Origin: Trema orientale | Taxonomy: Eukaryota > Streptophyta > Magnoliopsida > Rosales > Cannabaceae | Assembly: GCA_002914845.1 (NCBI GenBank) | Contig: JXTC01000003.1 | Span: 3,203,828-3,267,827, forward strand | Reading direction: 5' to 3' | Length of the DNA: 64,000 bases | Part shown: piece after piece, positions 36,442 to 47,297 of the stretch | Layout of the letters: every line of letters starts with the position of its first letter | How positions within the stretch are numbered: the first letter of the stretch is position 1 | Position numbers and translations under genes: made by a program | The notes under the pieces: generated by a model | Seen by the model: the letters and a program-made list of their open reading frames with translations, nothing else | What the model was told of the DNA's origin: nothing | Databases searched by the model: none

Positions 36442-39400
36442 CAGTGGCGGAGCCAGGAATTTATTCGGAGGGGGGAGGGGGGCAAAGGAAAAATTATCTC
36501 ACCGTAAAATAGTACAAGAAAAGAAGAAATATCTCCCTAAAAAAGTAAAATTAAAAATTTGTACTATTCGTAAACAAGTCCATATATGTATTACAATTGC
36601 TCTTAGTAATATCTCATGATTTGAAATCATTGTATAATAGCTTCGTCGTCAATCTTATCAGAAATTTCTTTCTCAATATAAACAACAAAATTGTTATTCA
36701 TTCATTGATCTCCGATTCGGTTGTATAGTCGATTCTTCACAATATTTATGATAGAAAATACCCTCTCTACAGTTGCAGTATGAGTAGCTGATAAACTAAT
36801 AGATACGCCTTGTTTTTTCCTGTTTGAACCATCTTTTGTGCAAGCTCACTAATTCCTTTTAGCTCCATAAATTATGTACTTGACTGCATATCAACGATAT
36901 AAAGTTGAAGTTGATTATTAAGTTCTATGAGTTATACGTTAGAAAAATCTTTTGGATAATACCTTGCAAGACTGACTAACTTTTGCTTATCAAAAGCAGT
37001 AAACAAGTCGTCTGGGCACAAACACGCCACACAAAGAAGCAAGTTAGTATTAGCATCACTGAAACGATCATTTAACTCTTGAAGCTGCATATCAATAACA
37101 AAATAAAATAGATCTACATGAAAGTGATGCAAGTTAGTAATTTCTAGATATTTTCTTTGTAATCTCCCTCGAGCTATAAAGGCATCATCCATCTTAGGAA
37201 CACTAATATTTTGTTTTCACAAAATGAAGAGACTTGATAAAGCAAAGAATCCCAATCATTCTCCCTCATTATTTGCAATCTTCACTTACATGTTTTTACC
37301 AAAGCTATTGCATTTACGATATCTTGATCTTTTCTTTGTAATGCTTTTGATAATTTATTTGTAACTCCAAGTATGCTTTTCATTAAATGTAGGCTAAAAA
37401 CAAAATCAAACGATTCCATGAACTCTAACAATATATTTGCTTCACATCTTTGTTTAGAACTTGACCCATCATCAACAATCATTTCAAGGACTTCAGTTAC
37501 AGATGAAAACATGTCAATTACACTCATTAAAGTACCATAGTGTGAGCCTCACCATGTGTCTCCAGCACGTTTTAAAGTAGATTGTTGATTAAGACCTCTC
37601 CGACTTGAAATTTCACCATTTTGGAGTGCTTCAGAAATTATGGCAGCTTATTTTTCTCGAAGAATGTCACAATGCTTTGATGAAGCTCCAACAACATTAA
37701 CCACACTAGAAACCATGCTAAAAAGTGATGCAATCTGAATATGCTTTTTTGCCATTGCTACAGGAACTAGTTAAAGCTTATGAGCAAAACAATGTATATA
37801 AAATGCACATGGGTTCTCATTTAGAATAAGTGTTTTTAGACCGTTGAACTCACCTTCCATATTACTTGCACCATCATAAACTTGACCCTGAAGTCTAGAT
37901 TTGCTTAATTAATGTCTTGAGAATAATCTATCAATTGCATTTTTGAGAGAGAGAGAGCCATAATGCTGCCAATATGTTCGATACCTATAAAGCGTTCAAT
38001 CACATATCCTTTCTTGTCCACATAACGTAAAATGACAGCCATTTGTTCCTTTACTGATATGTCACGAGATTCATCAATTAGAATTGAAAATAATGAATCT
38101 CCAATATCTCTAATAATGACATCCATAGTTTCAATTGCAATAGCCTTCATACTCTTTGAATGTCGTGAGATGTCAATTTGAGATTATTAGGAGTATTTTT
38201 TAATGTAACAGCTTTGATTTCTTCATTATAACTAGCCAAAAATTGTAAAATTTCAAGAAAATTACCTCGGTTGCTTGAATTCTCAGTTTCATCATGGCCA
38301 CGGAATGCAAGCCCTTGTCATAAGAGAAATCTAATACAAGCAACTGATGCACTTAAGCGAGTTCGATATGCATTTCGAGCTTCTTTTGATTGCTTAGAGA
38401 TAATTATCTCAATATGTTGCTTTGAATTCATTAAATCTTCACATTTCTTCAGAGCTTGATTATGAAAACTATTGCTACCTCTAATATGACCTTTTAATTT
38501 TTCTTTTTTTTTTTTTCCAATTGGTAAAACCTTTCCCAACAAAGGTAACTCTTTTTTTTTTTTCAATTGGTAAAACCTTTCCCAACAAAGCAGTTACCAC
38601 CTGCTTACCCTCCACTATTTGGTTTAAAAAGATAACAGCATAGGCAATATGCTGCATCTTTTGCCATGCTATACTCCAATCAATTGGGATGCTCATCAAA
38701 CCATGCAGGGTTAAATTGCCATGATACTTCACCAAACTTTTTTTGTCGAAAATTATGTTCTCGAGGTTGACAAGGGCCCCTTTGCAAATATGTTCTTCTT
38801 ACTTGAACTCGAACATTAGCATGATAACTTAAAATTGGAATTCTCAATCCATGATCAGTAAGAAGTTCATCAAAATTGATTTCCACAACTCTTAATTTGG
38901 CATTATCATCATTTTCCTCACTAATAGATTGTGACTTTAATTTCCTTTTAAAATATTTCTCCATAACTGTTACAAAAAGGAATAATAAAAATAATTTTAA
39001 ACAATTGAAAATAAAACATTGAATGAATTCATATCAAAATTGAATATACATAAATTGAAATTTAAGTATGTTATTAGTAATAATCAATTTAATCAACTTT
39101 TCAAAAAAAGATCAATTTAAAGTTCTAGTATCAACATTTACATAACTATAATCTCAACACATGTACATTAGACAATTTGGGCCATAGACAAGGCCCAAAG
39201 GAATATTAGTAGACAATTTGATTTTGGGCATGGACAAGAGTTATTAGACACTTTGGGCCATGGTCCATTAAGCTGGTACTTTGTTTTTTTTGAGGAAATA
39301 AAAATTCATCAAATGGAGGGTGTGTAGTCCAACGGCTCTAGCCATTCTATTTCTAGCTTCTAGAATTAAATTCATTATTGTAAACAAAGAAATTGCCTCA

Positions 39401-40232
39401 TAAGTCATATGCAATAGTCCTAGACACTGTGAAATCCCAATCTCGTAACACACCTAACTAGATTGGATCCTATTTATACTTATATTAGGATTAATTTTGA
39501 GTAAAGCCATATTCAAGTATTCAACTATAGAGTCACAAAGCCCAAAGGTGAAAGGACTTATAACTTATTCATTGAAATATGAATTACTAACAGACATGGA
39601 TAATACCCACAATAATAAATATGATACTTGGTACGAATTGGAAAATTTTTAATTATTAAATGAAGAATATATGATTAGAAACTTTAATAGAAATTATAGA
39701 ATCATATTTTGATGTTTATGTCTATTAAAGATTCAAAGAATGAATATAAAACTAAAATAGATGGAGAAGAAATAGAAATTTTGAAGAAATACCTATGAAT
39801 AGTGACTTGTGTTGTGAAGAACTACTTCAGTGCTTCTTGTCTCCTGGGTGGCTGGGCGTGAAAGATGTTTCCCCTTTCTTTTTTTTTTCTTTTGATAAAA
39901 GAAGGTTCCAGATGACATTTCTCGTTCATGTAATATAGGTTTTTTCAAATTTTAATTTTTTCGTTTATGGGCTGCATAAGAATATTTTATCTTTTTCGTT
40001 TATGGGTTGCAGAAGAATTGAAATGGGCCTTACTTAAGATTTAAGAGAATTAAAATAGGCTTAGCCTTTACTAATAGGAAAAACCCAAATTTTAAGAGGG
40101 AGCATGTATAGAATTTTAGATTTTAGGAAGAAGTAAATAATTTTTTTATAAAAATATCACATACTATTTTTTTTTTCAAAAAAAGTCAGGGGGGGCAATT
40201 GCCCCCCTAGACCTTATGTAGCTCCACCACTG
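36442..40232 (-). mobile_element. hAT transposon, near full length but coding for a broken transposase
   Basis: The ends cagtggcggagccagg and the complement of gctccaccactg form inverted termini. The flanks are tagacaag (36434-36441) and tagataag (40233-40240), an 8-bp duplication with one change. On the minus strand, pieces from 38964 down to about 36800 follow the order of the TTF-zinc-finger/DUF4371 hAT transposases that resemble ZMYM1. They are an N-terminal MEKYFKRK start; the basic QPREHNFRQKKFGEVSW segment; DSLFSILIDESRDISVKEQM at about 38090-38040; GDTWWGSH-like and MSVIDMFSSVTEVLEMIVDD pieces near 37500; LHHFHVDLFYFVIDMQLQEL near 37150; and a C-terminal SATHTATVERVFS-like stretch near 36790. 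Several frame changes and stops separate these pieces. A 46-bp unit is tandemly doubled at 38518-38609. The element is dead, but intact ends mean it could still be mobilised if a related enzyme exists. Confidence 0.88.
38518..38609. repeat. 46-bp tandem duplication inside the hAT element
   Basis: The sequence caattggtaaaacctttccc begins at 38518 and again at 38564, each followed by aacaaag. It adds to the disruption of the transposase frame between the zinc-finger region and the N-terminal basic region. Confidence 0.85.
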
Positions 40233-40449
40233 TAGATAAGTTAGATAGGGATATTGATTTAGATATTTACACATATAATCTCATTTGACACTCGGGAGAG
40301 GTAATAAGGTTAAACCAATTCCCTTGATTAATGAGTTGTGTGAAACTAACTAGAAATTGCTAAATATGAGATCTTAGAAATAACAAAGTGAAGTTAAGTT
40401 CCTAGTACATTTGACCATAGAAGTTTCTATATATAAAAGGTACCAATCC

Positions 40450-40673
40450 AGTAGGTATTTTTTTTATGCCTATCCATATGTATTGTTTTGTCCTATTGAA
40501 ATTTATCATACATGTCTTTTCATTGTAAAAGGTGGAGAGAGAAAAATATTAAATAATGAGTATTTATTTTAATTTTTATTTTTTTCCAACTACTTAAATT
40601 ATAGTAGCCATTAGATCAATGATCCAACGGCTGGAAAAAATACTTATAAATAGGTAAAAAAAAAAAAAAACCT
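40450..40673. mobile_element. Possible small MITE within the solo-LTR relic
   Basis: The left end cagtaggtattttttttatg is complemented by aaaaaaaaaacctattg at the right. The interior holds agccattagatcaatgatcc, a short palindrome. No sure target duplication. Confidence 0.4.
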
Positions 40674-40979
40674 ATTGAATTAGAAACCATATATATATAA
40701 ATTTATATTTATAATTCTATTTTTTACTTAATTTTACAAACAATTAGTTTTGTTGCCTAGATAAAGTTAGGTTACGATAATCATGGTACTTAGCAACGAA
40801 ATAAATAACTATCCTCGTGGATACAACTCTATATTTATCACTCTATTACTTGTATATGACTCATGTACTTGCGGTTAATATAAACATACATGAAATCGTG
40901 CTGACAGTATCGCGTACATGTATTCTATGATTGTATTAAACAACTATATATAGTAATATGTTGTGTCATATTTGTAGGC

Positions 40980-43900
40980 TGTAATGGTGAGAATTAGACT
41001 TTATGATATGATGCATTCATTTACAATATTGAAGTGAGAATTTTTGTCCGTCAAGACAGAAGTTCGTTTAATAACAGAGTCAATGAAGTACATTCGTGAG
41101 TTAAAATATGTAAGGGATGTTGATTCAAAAATCATTGAACGGTCTATCATAGATGCGCTACAGTCGAGATATGAAATAAAGCAACCTTGTGATATTAAGG
41201 AAGAAGGTGTTCTCATCATTGGGTGTTAAGGCAATAGCGACGAGGAAGTTTTGTTCACAACATTATATAGAAAGCAGAATGGATGACGAGGTTTCAAACC
41301 ATATAGTGTTGGATGGTGCTATTGATGAGTCTAATTATGAAGAACGTGAGGATATGGATGAGAAGAATAGTTGTATTTTAGATCAAACTGATAATTTTAA
41401 GCTGAAGTGGAAAAAAGTAGGCAAACAATGTGGGATAAAAGTGGAGGGATACATGGAGAATATATTTATAGATGAGGAAATATTAGTTCATAAATCTGAT
41501 ATAGAGAATGATATCAGTGATGACTCCATGGATTCTTTAGATTCGAAAGAGTTGATATTAGAGTGTGCTTTTGATATGATTGGCACAAACTTGTAGGTAG
41601 AATTGAGTGAATATAAATTGAAAAATATTGTAAAACTGGAGGAGTTGAACGACATTTCAAAGGAGGAGTATGAACAATTATTGAATAAGGTATGTTATTT
41701 TGATATGGTGAATTTTAACTAATTTTTGCAATGAATGGATTTTTTCATTTTCTACATTTTTGTAGACATTAATTATTAACTAAAACAACGGATATATATT
41801 TCAGCTGAATACAAATCATGGTTTTAGGGACAACATATGGTTGATTCAGTCAAATTCATCCTTTGTCTATCCAATCAAGTGCAGTAATTCGTGCTATATT
41901 GGTTTATTTGACCATAATGGAAATTTGAATTTGGAACTCTGCATTAAATCGTATGTTTTCAATGTGAACATTAGGGGTGTTCATGACCGGTTTGGCCGGT
42001 CTAAATTCCATTATAGTAGACCAAACCGTAAGTTTAGTTTTGCTTATTTAACAGACCGCACGGTCTGACACTGTGGCCTCAGACCGGCCAAACCGCACCT
42101 GCATTTTGCGGTGCGGTTTGGCCGGTTTCCACGGTTTGAGTTGTTCGGAAATCAACCACATACTGCAAATACCACACATAACAAATGAATTAGTGACTTT
42201 CACAAGACACAAAAACTCAACAACACAAAGCATACAACAAAGAGGAAAAAAATTACAATCTGCATATATACATGTAAAAAGAATATATAAAGCTACGATA
42301 AAGCATTTCAATTTTGATTGATAAATTTTATTATCATATTCTCCATATTAATGGCTAAAATAAGCACTAGATTGAAAAGAGTTAAAAGGGCAAAAAAAAA
42401 AAACTTAGACATTTTATATCATAAAGAAAATAAAAATCGAAATCAAGAGGATTTACAAGTTCAACTTATAATTAAAACAAAACACAAATGTAATATTTAC
42501 CATTTTATGAGCGCAACTATGAGAGGCCGATGGGAGTGTGGGGTGGCGAGAGAGAGAGAGAAGCGTCCGTGAGAGGCCAAGAGGGCAAGAGAGCGTGACT
42601 GAGATAGGAGAGATAGAGTGAGAAGGTTTGAGATGAGAGGGTGCATACGGCTGCCGCTGGAGAGTGAGGGTTGAGAGTTGAGAAAGAACTCAATAGAGAT
42701 GAAACCCTAGTAAATGAATTAAGAGTTGGGCTTAGAATATACTTGGGCATCTTTAGATTGTTAGGCTTGGTATTAAAACTAATTGGACTTCTTTAGTCTG
42801 TTGGGCTTAGTTTTAAAATGTGGGCTAAGTATGATTTAACTTAAGTTGGGCTGGGTATAAAAACTAAAGAAAATAAACGTAAAAGACTCAAGTGATGGCC
42901 GGTTCGGTTTAAACCGAACAATTATTTCTCTAATCCAATAACCGAACCAAACCTGTTGGTTTAACATATTTCTAAACCATTTCGAACCATAGAAAAGAAA
43001 AAATCACTCGGTTTGGTGCGGTTCGGTGCGGATTGGGCGGTTTCCACGGTTTAACGGTTTTTGTGAACACCCCTAGTGAACATAGATAATAGCAGATTTC
43101 AGTTTTAATCTTAATAATCAATGTTATTTCATCCCAATATTTTATGTTATGTGGACTAATCTGCGTATAAATTGTATCTTATATAACTCTAAAATAAATT
43201 TTCTTTATACTCTAGTTTATGTATAATGTTATCACACTTAGTATTAATATGCTAATTTGTGGTTGCAGTGAGATATTACTTGCAACTGAGACTGTAGTTG
43301 TACATAGAATGCATTTCTTGAACCTTCTACCGACAACCTTGTTGGATAGCTGTGTATGAAATGCTTTAAAAATATTTTTCTTCTAGTGATTATATTTGTA
43401 TTGTATATTTTACAATTCTTGTTAACTATTATACTAAATATATTGAGGGTGATAAATCGCATTGCTAACCTCCTAATGAAATACGAGCGTCATACAAATC
43501 CAAATAAAATAAAGTATTAGTGAATTCCTACTACAATTTCGGTGAGCTAATAGAAATTATAATAAGAAAATGATATTTTAAAGTATTATTATATTAATAC
43601 CAACAAAAAATTAATATTTTATGGTTTTTTTTTAATATATTATAAAGCAGAGACCCCACACTCAGTGGTTCGAGCAATACAGTGAATGTTGTCATTGGAC
43701 TAATTGGGTTGGCCCTTTGTTGGACTGCGAGAAAGTAAGTTTCTTAATTATTTTATATAATGTGGTGGAGCATATTATTGTTATATTAACTTTTAATCTA
43801 TAAATTATTGTAGTAATTGTTTATTTTGTTTAAAAATCCAACTAGATTTACTTACCTATGTTGTTTAACGATCATTGGTTCATTGCGATAGTGGACTTAA

Positions 43901-44490
43901 AGAAGCAAGTTGTTCATATCTGTGATTCTCTTAGTATACCCATATTGGCAATGGGGATAGTCGTTGTTGACGATCTTGTGAGTCAGAAATTATTTTCTTT
44001 GAGTTTTTTTTTTTTTTTTCATATGAATCTCTTTAAATCTATGCAACATAATTTAAAATAGTAATGCAATAGTACTATTTTCGGAGATTTATGTTTAAAT
44101 TTCTTATAACAATACACAGTTATGTGCACTGGATTATACATTTAAGGAAGAGATTACTTCAACAAAAGGAGTTAATTGGTCCTTCAAAAGCTTTGAAGTC
44201 TTTAAAGTTGATTCAATACCAACCAAATACATTGATTTTGACTGTAGTATATATGTAATTAAGTGTATGCAAGTTGCTTATAACAAGGATGTTATTTGTA
44301 TTTATATGCGTAAGTTTTCATATTTATTGTTTCATCTATTACAATCTATAAAAATACTTTTTTTTTTTTATAAGAGTGTTATTACAGAGGAAATATATTT
44401 CAGAGGAGGTTTTATAAATTCTTTATGTAATGTTATTACAAAAAAAACGCCATATGAAGAAACTTTGAGTATATTTCAAAGGAAGTAAAA
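40980..44490 (+). pseudogene. Relic of a Ulp1-type (C48) cysteine protease gene
   Basis: Toward the right end, the frame at about 43855-43940 reads FNDHWFIAIVDLKKQVVHIC (catalytic His in NDHW and the following D-S-L), and 44235-44280 reads YIDFDCSIYVIKCMQ (catalytic Cys in DC-x-x-x-V). This is the order of the SUMO-protease fold; an intron-like gap separates them. WTNWVGPLLDCEKV near 43700 may belong to the same domain. Upstream pieces (41044-41590: KYIRELKYVRDVDSKIIERS; then an acidic stretch) and IWLIQSNSSFVYPIKCSNSC at 41838 are of unknown function. A hAT MITE splits the last of these. Plant Ulp1-like domains are often carried in transposons, notably Mutator-like elements, but I found no terminal repeats to prove that. 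It may be a captured fragment or a dead host gene. Confidence 0.5.
41972..43075. mobile_element. 1.1-kb hAT-type MITE inside the Ulp1-like relic
   Basis: The ends TAGGGGTGttcatgac and gtgaaCACCCCTA are inverted, with an exact 8-bp duplication, gtgaacat, at 41964-41971 and 43076-43083. The sub-terminal arms are rich in ccggtttggccggt and cggtttaaaccga words. The ends share TAGGGGTG with the element at 4672-5308, so the two probably used the same hAT transposase, though their interiors differ. No transposase is encoded. It lies within an open frame of the protease relic. Confidence 0.92.
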
Positions 44491-44790
44491 TAAGCTCAGA
44501 TGAGGCTTTGAATTGAGAAAAAATGAATACAAATACAAATATTTACTTGAATATTTTCTAAAAGCAAGTCTTGGGGTATTCGCTTGAATATTCGCATGAA
44601 GAGCTATGATACTCCTACTAGTAGCCACAACCATGCATGATCTCTTCTATACCATTATATAAGACATCTAGAAAGACAAAGTACAGATAGAGACAGAGAG
44701 AAAGAGAAAGTATAGAGCTACAAATACAAATATATACAATAAAATGACATCCTACAACACATTTCATTGCATTTGTGCTTGACCATCATG
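44491..44790. other. Spacer between the protease relic and the right-hand long repeat
   Basis: AT-rich, with a short gagaaagagaaag run; no feature that I can support. Confidence 0.4.
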
Positions 44791-45396
44791 ATTAGGAACT
44801 AAAGACCAGTATACAAGTATATATTTGACTTAATTCCCAAATTCGGAAATCTGAAACAAAAAGAACAAAGAATAACCTGACCTTTTTAACTTGAAATCGA
44901 GATCCAGATCAGCCTGATTCACAAACTGAAGAAAGGAAGGTGACCAAAGATTACTCTTCTCTCTGCAACTTTAGGCCTCTAGACAACGACAACAAAGACA
45001 GAGAATAGTGGAGAAGCATCTACATTTGTTGATCTTTCGAGATATTATCAAAAAGGCTGCAATTTCAGTGTTGCAGACAATTTTCATTCTCAATGATTTT
45101 TTTTTATATATTTAATTTAGGGATGAACGCAGGGCTTTCAGGTTGTAGATCGAAATAGAGAGACTTTGAGGTAAAGGCATTTAACGAGAGTAGCCAAAAA
45201 ACAATTCTAACGTCAATTTGGCGGTGTTGAATAGAAAAATGAATATACTTTAGAGAAATATTAAGGAGTTGATAGTGCATAATAAGTTTTTGCCAAATAA
45301 AATATCTGGACTTTTGGATACTAATCCAATGGTTAGGAAAAAAATGTCTCACGTAGGATCAAAAAAACTAATCATTAACCAAACACGAAAATTGAC

Positions 45397-45520
45397 TAAG
45401 TGGGTTGGCTCAGTGGTAAGAACACTCACTACCTAGGATTTAGGTCCTAAGTTCATGTCACACCGGGGGTAGGCCTGAAACCCTTAGATCTCCATAGAGA
45501 AATCGAGCAAAAAAACAAAC
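45397..45520 (+). mobile_element. tRNA-derived SINE inside the right-hand long repeat
   Basis: It begins taagtgggttggctcagtgg (A box), has a worn B box (aagttcatgtcac), and ends in a CAAA-rich tail. Flanks are aaacacgaaaattgac (45381-45396) and aaacatgaaaactaac (45521-45536), three differences in 16. The matching uninterrupted site is at 34643-34658. It is of the same family as 11955-12162. Confidence 0.88.
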
Positions 45521-46110
45521 AAACATGAAAACTAACCTCATAAATCGTTTTGGTTCAGACTATCGACTCAGCTTTGTAAGTTTGTTCTAACTTGTTGCCT
45601 CAATGCAATAGCTCTTAATATTAAGTCTCGAAATTCATGGAAAGGCCACAAAACTCTAAACTAAGAGCATTGTCTTCTTTATCAAGTTGTAAGATCCTAC
45701 CAAGTTCTAAGGTCAAATGAAAGTTGTGCATGTTTTTTCCAAAGTAATGATTTCTTCTTTCTTTTTGAGTTTGGTTCTAGTTTCTACAACTCAAAACCAA
45801 AATTTTCGAGTAGCCACAATTCATAGAATTGTTAATAATCATCAAGTAATGATAATAATTAACATAAAGTATTAAGAAATTACTAGATGATCAAATTGTA
45901 TAAATAAAAATTTCATGTATAAGCACTATATAGATATACTGTCACTCCAAAGTTGACAGATGCTGGATATATCAATAAGAGACAATTTTCATATATAAGC
46001 ACTCTATATATATTTACGCATTCCAAAGTTAATGCATGGAATTTTGATTGTTGAAATTAGAAATGATGATTATTAGTGGCAAAAATTTCAAACTTGGTTA
46101 GTGCACTTTG

Positions 46111-47297
46111 TGATGCAGACATAGAATAAATATATTAGGAAATTATTATTATTTTTATTTATTAGGTTTTGTTTAATTATTAAGTTTATTTTAATGTTGA
46201 GTAACTAGTTTTAAATTTCTTGTTTTTATCAGTTTCTAAAATATGTCTAGTTTCTTAGTTGTATTCAATTACCTATTTATAAATAGGTTTAACTATATAA
46301 TTGATTTCCAATATTGCTAACGTCACTAATACTAGGGTCTCTAATATGGGCAATATTTAATTTATTTGGCCTAGGGTCATAATGATACTGGGCATGATAG
46401 TACGAATCTTGATGAGATTGGTAATAGTAGTGGGCACTATATGATAGGTTATGATAATATGACTCATAATAATATTGGGTATTAAAATAAGAGTTATGGT
46501 AGTATTGTTGATAATAATTAGAGTTTTAAAAATTCATGTTTTATAAATTAGTATAGATCAAAACACGTATCAATCAATTTTCAACTAATAGAACCATAAG
46601 ACAAAGTACCAATATGGAAAAATATTACTCGAGGTGTTCTAAGAGTGTTGGAGTAAAGATATTCAAATCTGGGTAAAGCTGCAAAATTTCACCAAAGTAT
46701 GGACTTTTCTGCAAAATTCTTAATTCTGGACTCGCGGAGCAATCTTATGGAAGTTGAGGTAATTTTCGGCAGTGGGTGGAGCAAGATGGTAGCAGGGACT
46801 GAGGAATCTGGGTCGTGGTTGCCTTCACTTTTTTTTTTTTTTTATAATAGAGTGCAAAAAAAAATAAAGAGGATAGGCAAGATGAAACAGAACTAGGCTC
46901 TGATACCAAATTGATATAGGATAAGATAGAAATTAGAAAGAGAATAGTTAGAAGAATAAAGAGTGATGAAATTTAGGCAGAAATAGATGAATTTGTAGAA
47001 AAGCAATAGAAAATCAATATAAGAACTCAGAGAGAAGAAGAATCGTGGAGGGAGAAAACTCAATAATCACTCTATATACATTCTTAATCTTATAATCTTA
47101 AAAACAATTACAAAACTAAGTCTATTTATAAATAGGCAATTGGACACAAGTAGGAAATTAGACATATTCTGGAAACTGATAAAAATAAGAAACTTAAAAC
47201 TAGTTACTCAAAATTAAAATAAACCTAATAATTAAATTAAATCTAATAAATAACAATAATAATAATTTCTTAATATATTTATTCTATGTCTACATCA
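46111..47297 (-). mobile_element. Small copia-like LTR fossil with head-to-head ends
   Basis: On the minus strand an LTR runs from 47297 to 46912 (386 bp, TG...CA) with a TATA-like tatttataaatag, directly followed by ttggtatcagagc, the initiator-Met primer site of Ty1/copia elements. The internal part is about 600 bp and includes a short Tyr/His-rich open stretch but no polymerase. At the other end, 46111 to about 46300 repeats the first about 190 bp of the LTR in the opposite direction, so both outer ends are LTR 5' ends. The flanks are an exact 5-bp duplication, ctttg (46106-46110 and 47298-47302), so the whole structure went in as one unit. The arms differ at roughly one base in ten. It is broken and non-autonomous. 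Confidence 0.82.

Larger units (their letters stand above)
35400..40880 (+). mobile_element. Solo-LTR-like relic of a gypsy family, carrying younger insertions
   Basis: The left part (35460-35620: aattaagatgaatttg, agttaagtccgatac, caaaacagagctaaaatga) is related to the LTR of the 27479 element. The right part (40760-40870: taaagttaggttacg, acttagc, tatcctcgtggatac, acttgcgg) is typical of the 3' end of plant gypsy LTRs. No internal region or partner LTR was seen. It is interrupted by the hAT element at 36442-40232 and probably by a small MITE at about 40450-40673. Borders are approximate; it is an old, broken copy. Confidence 0.5.
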
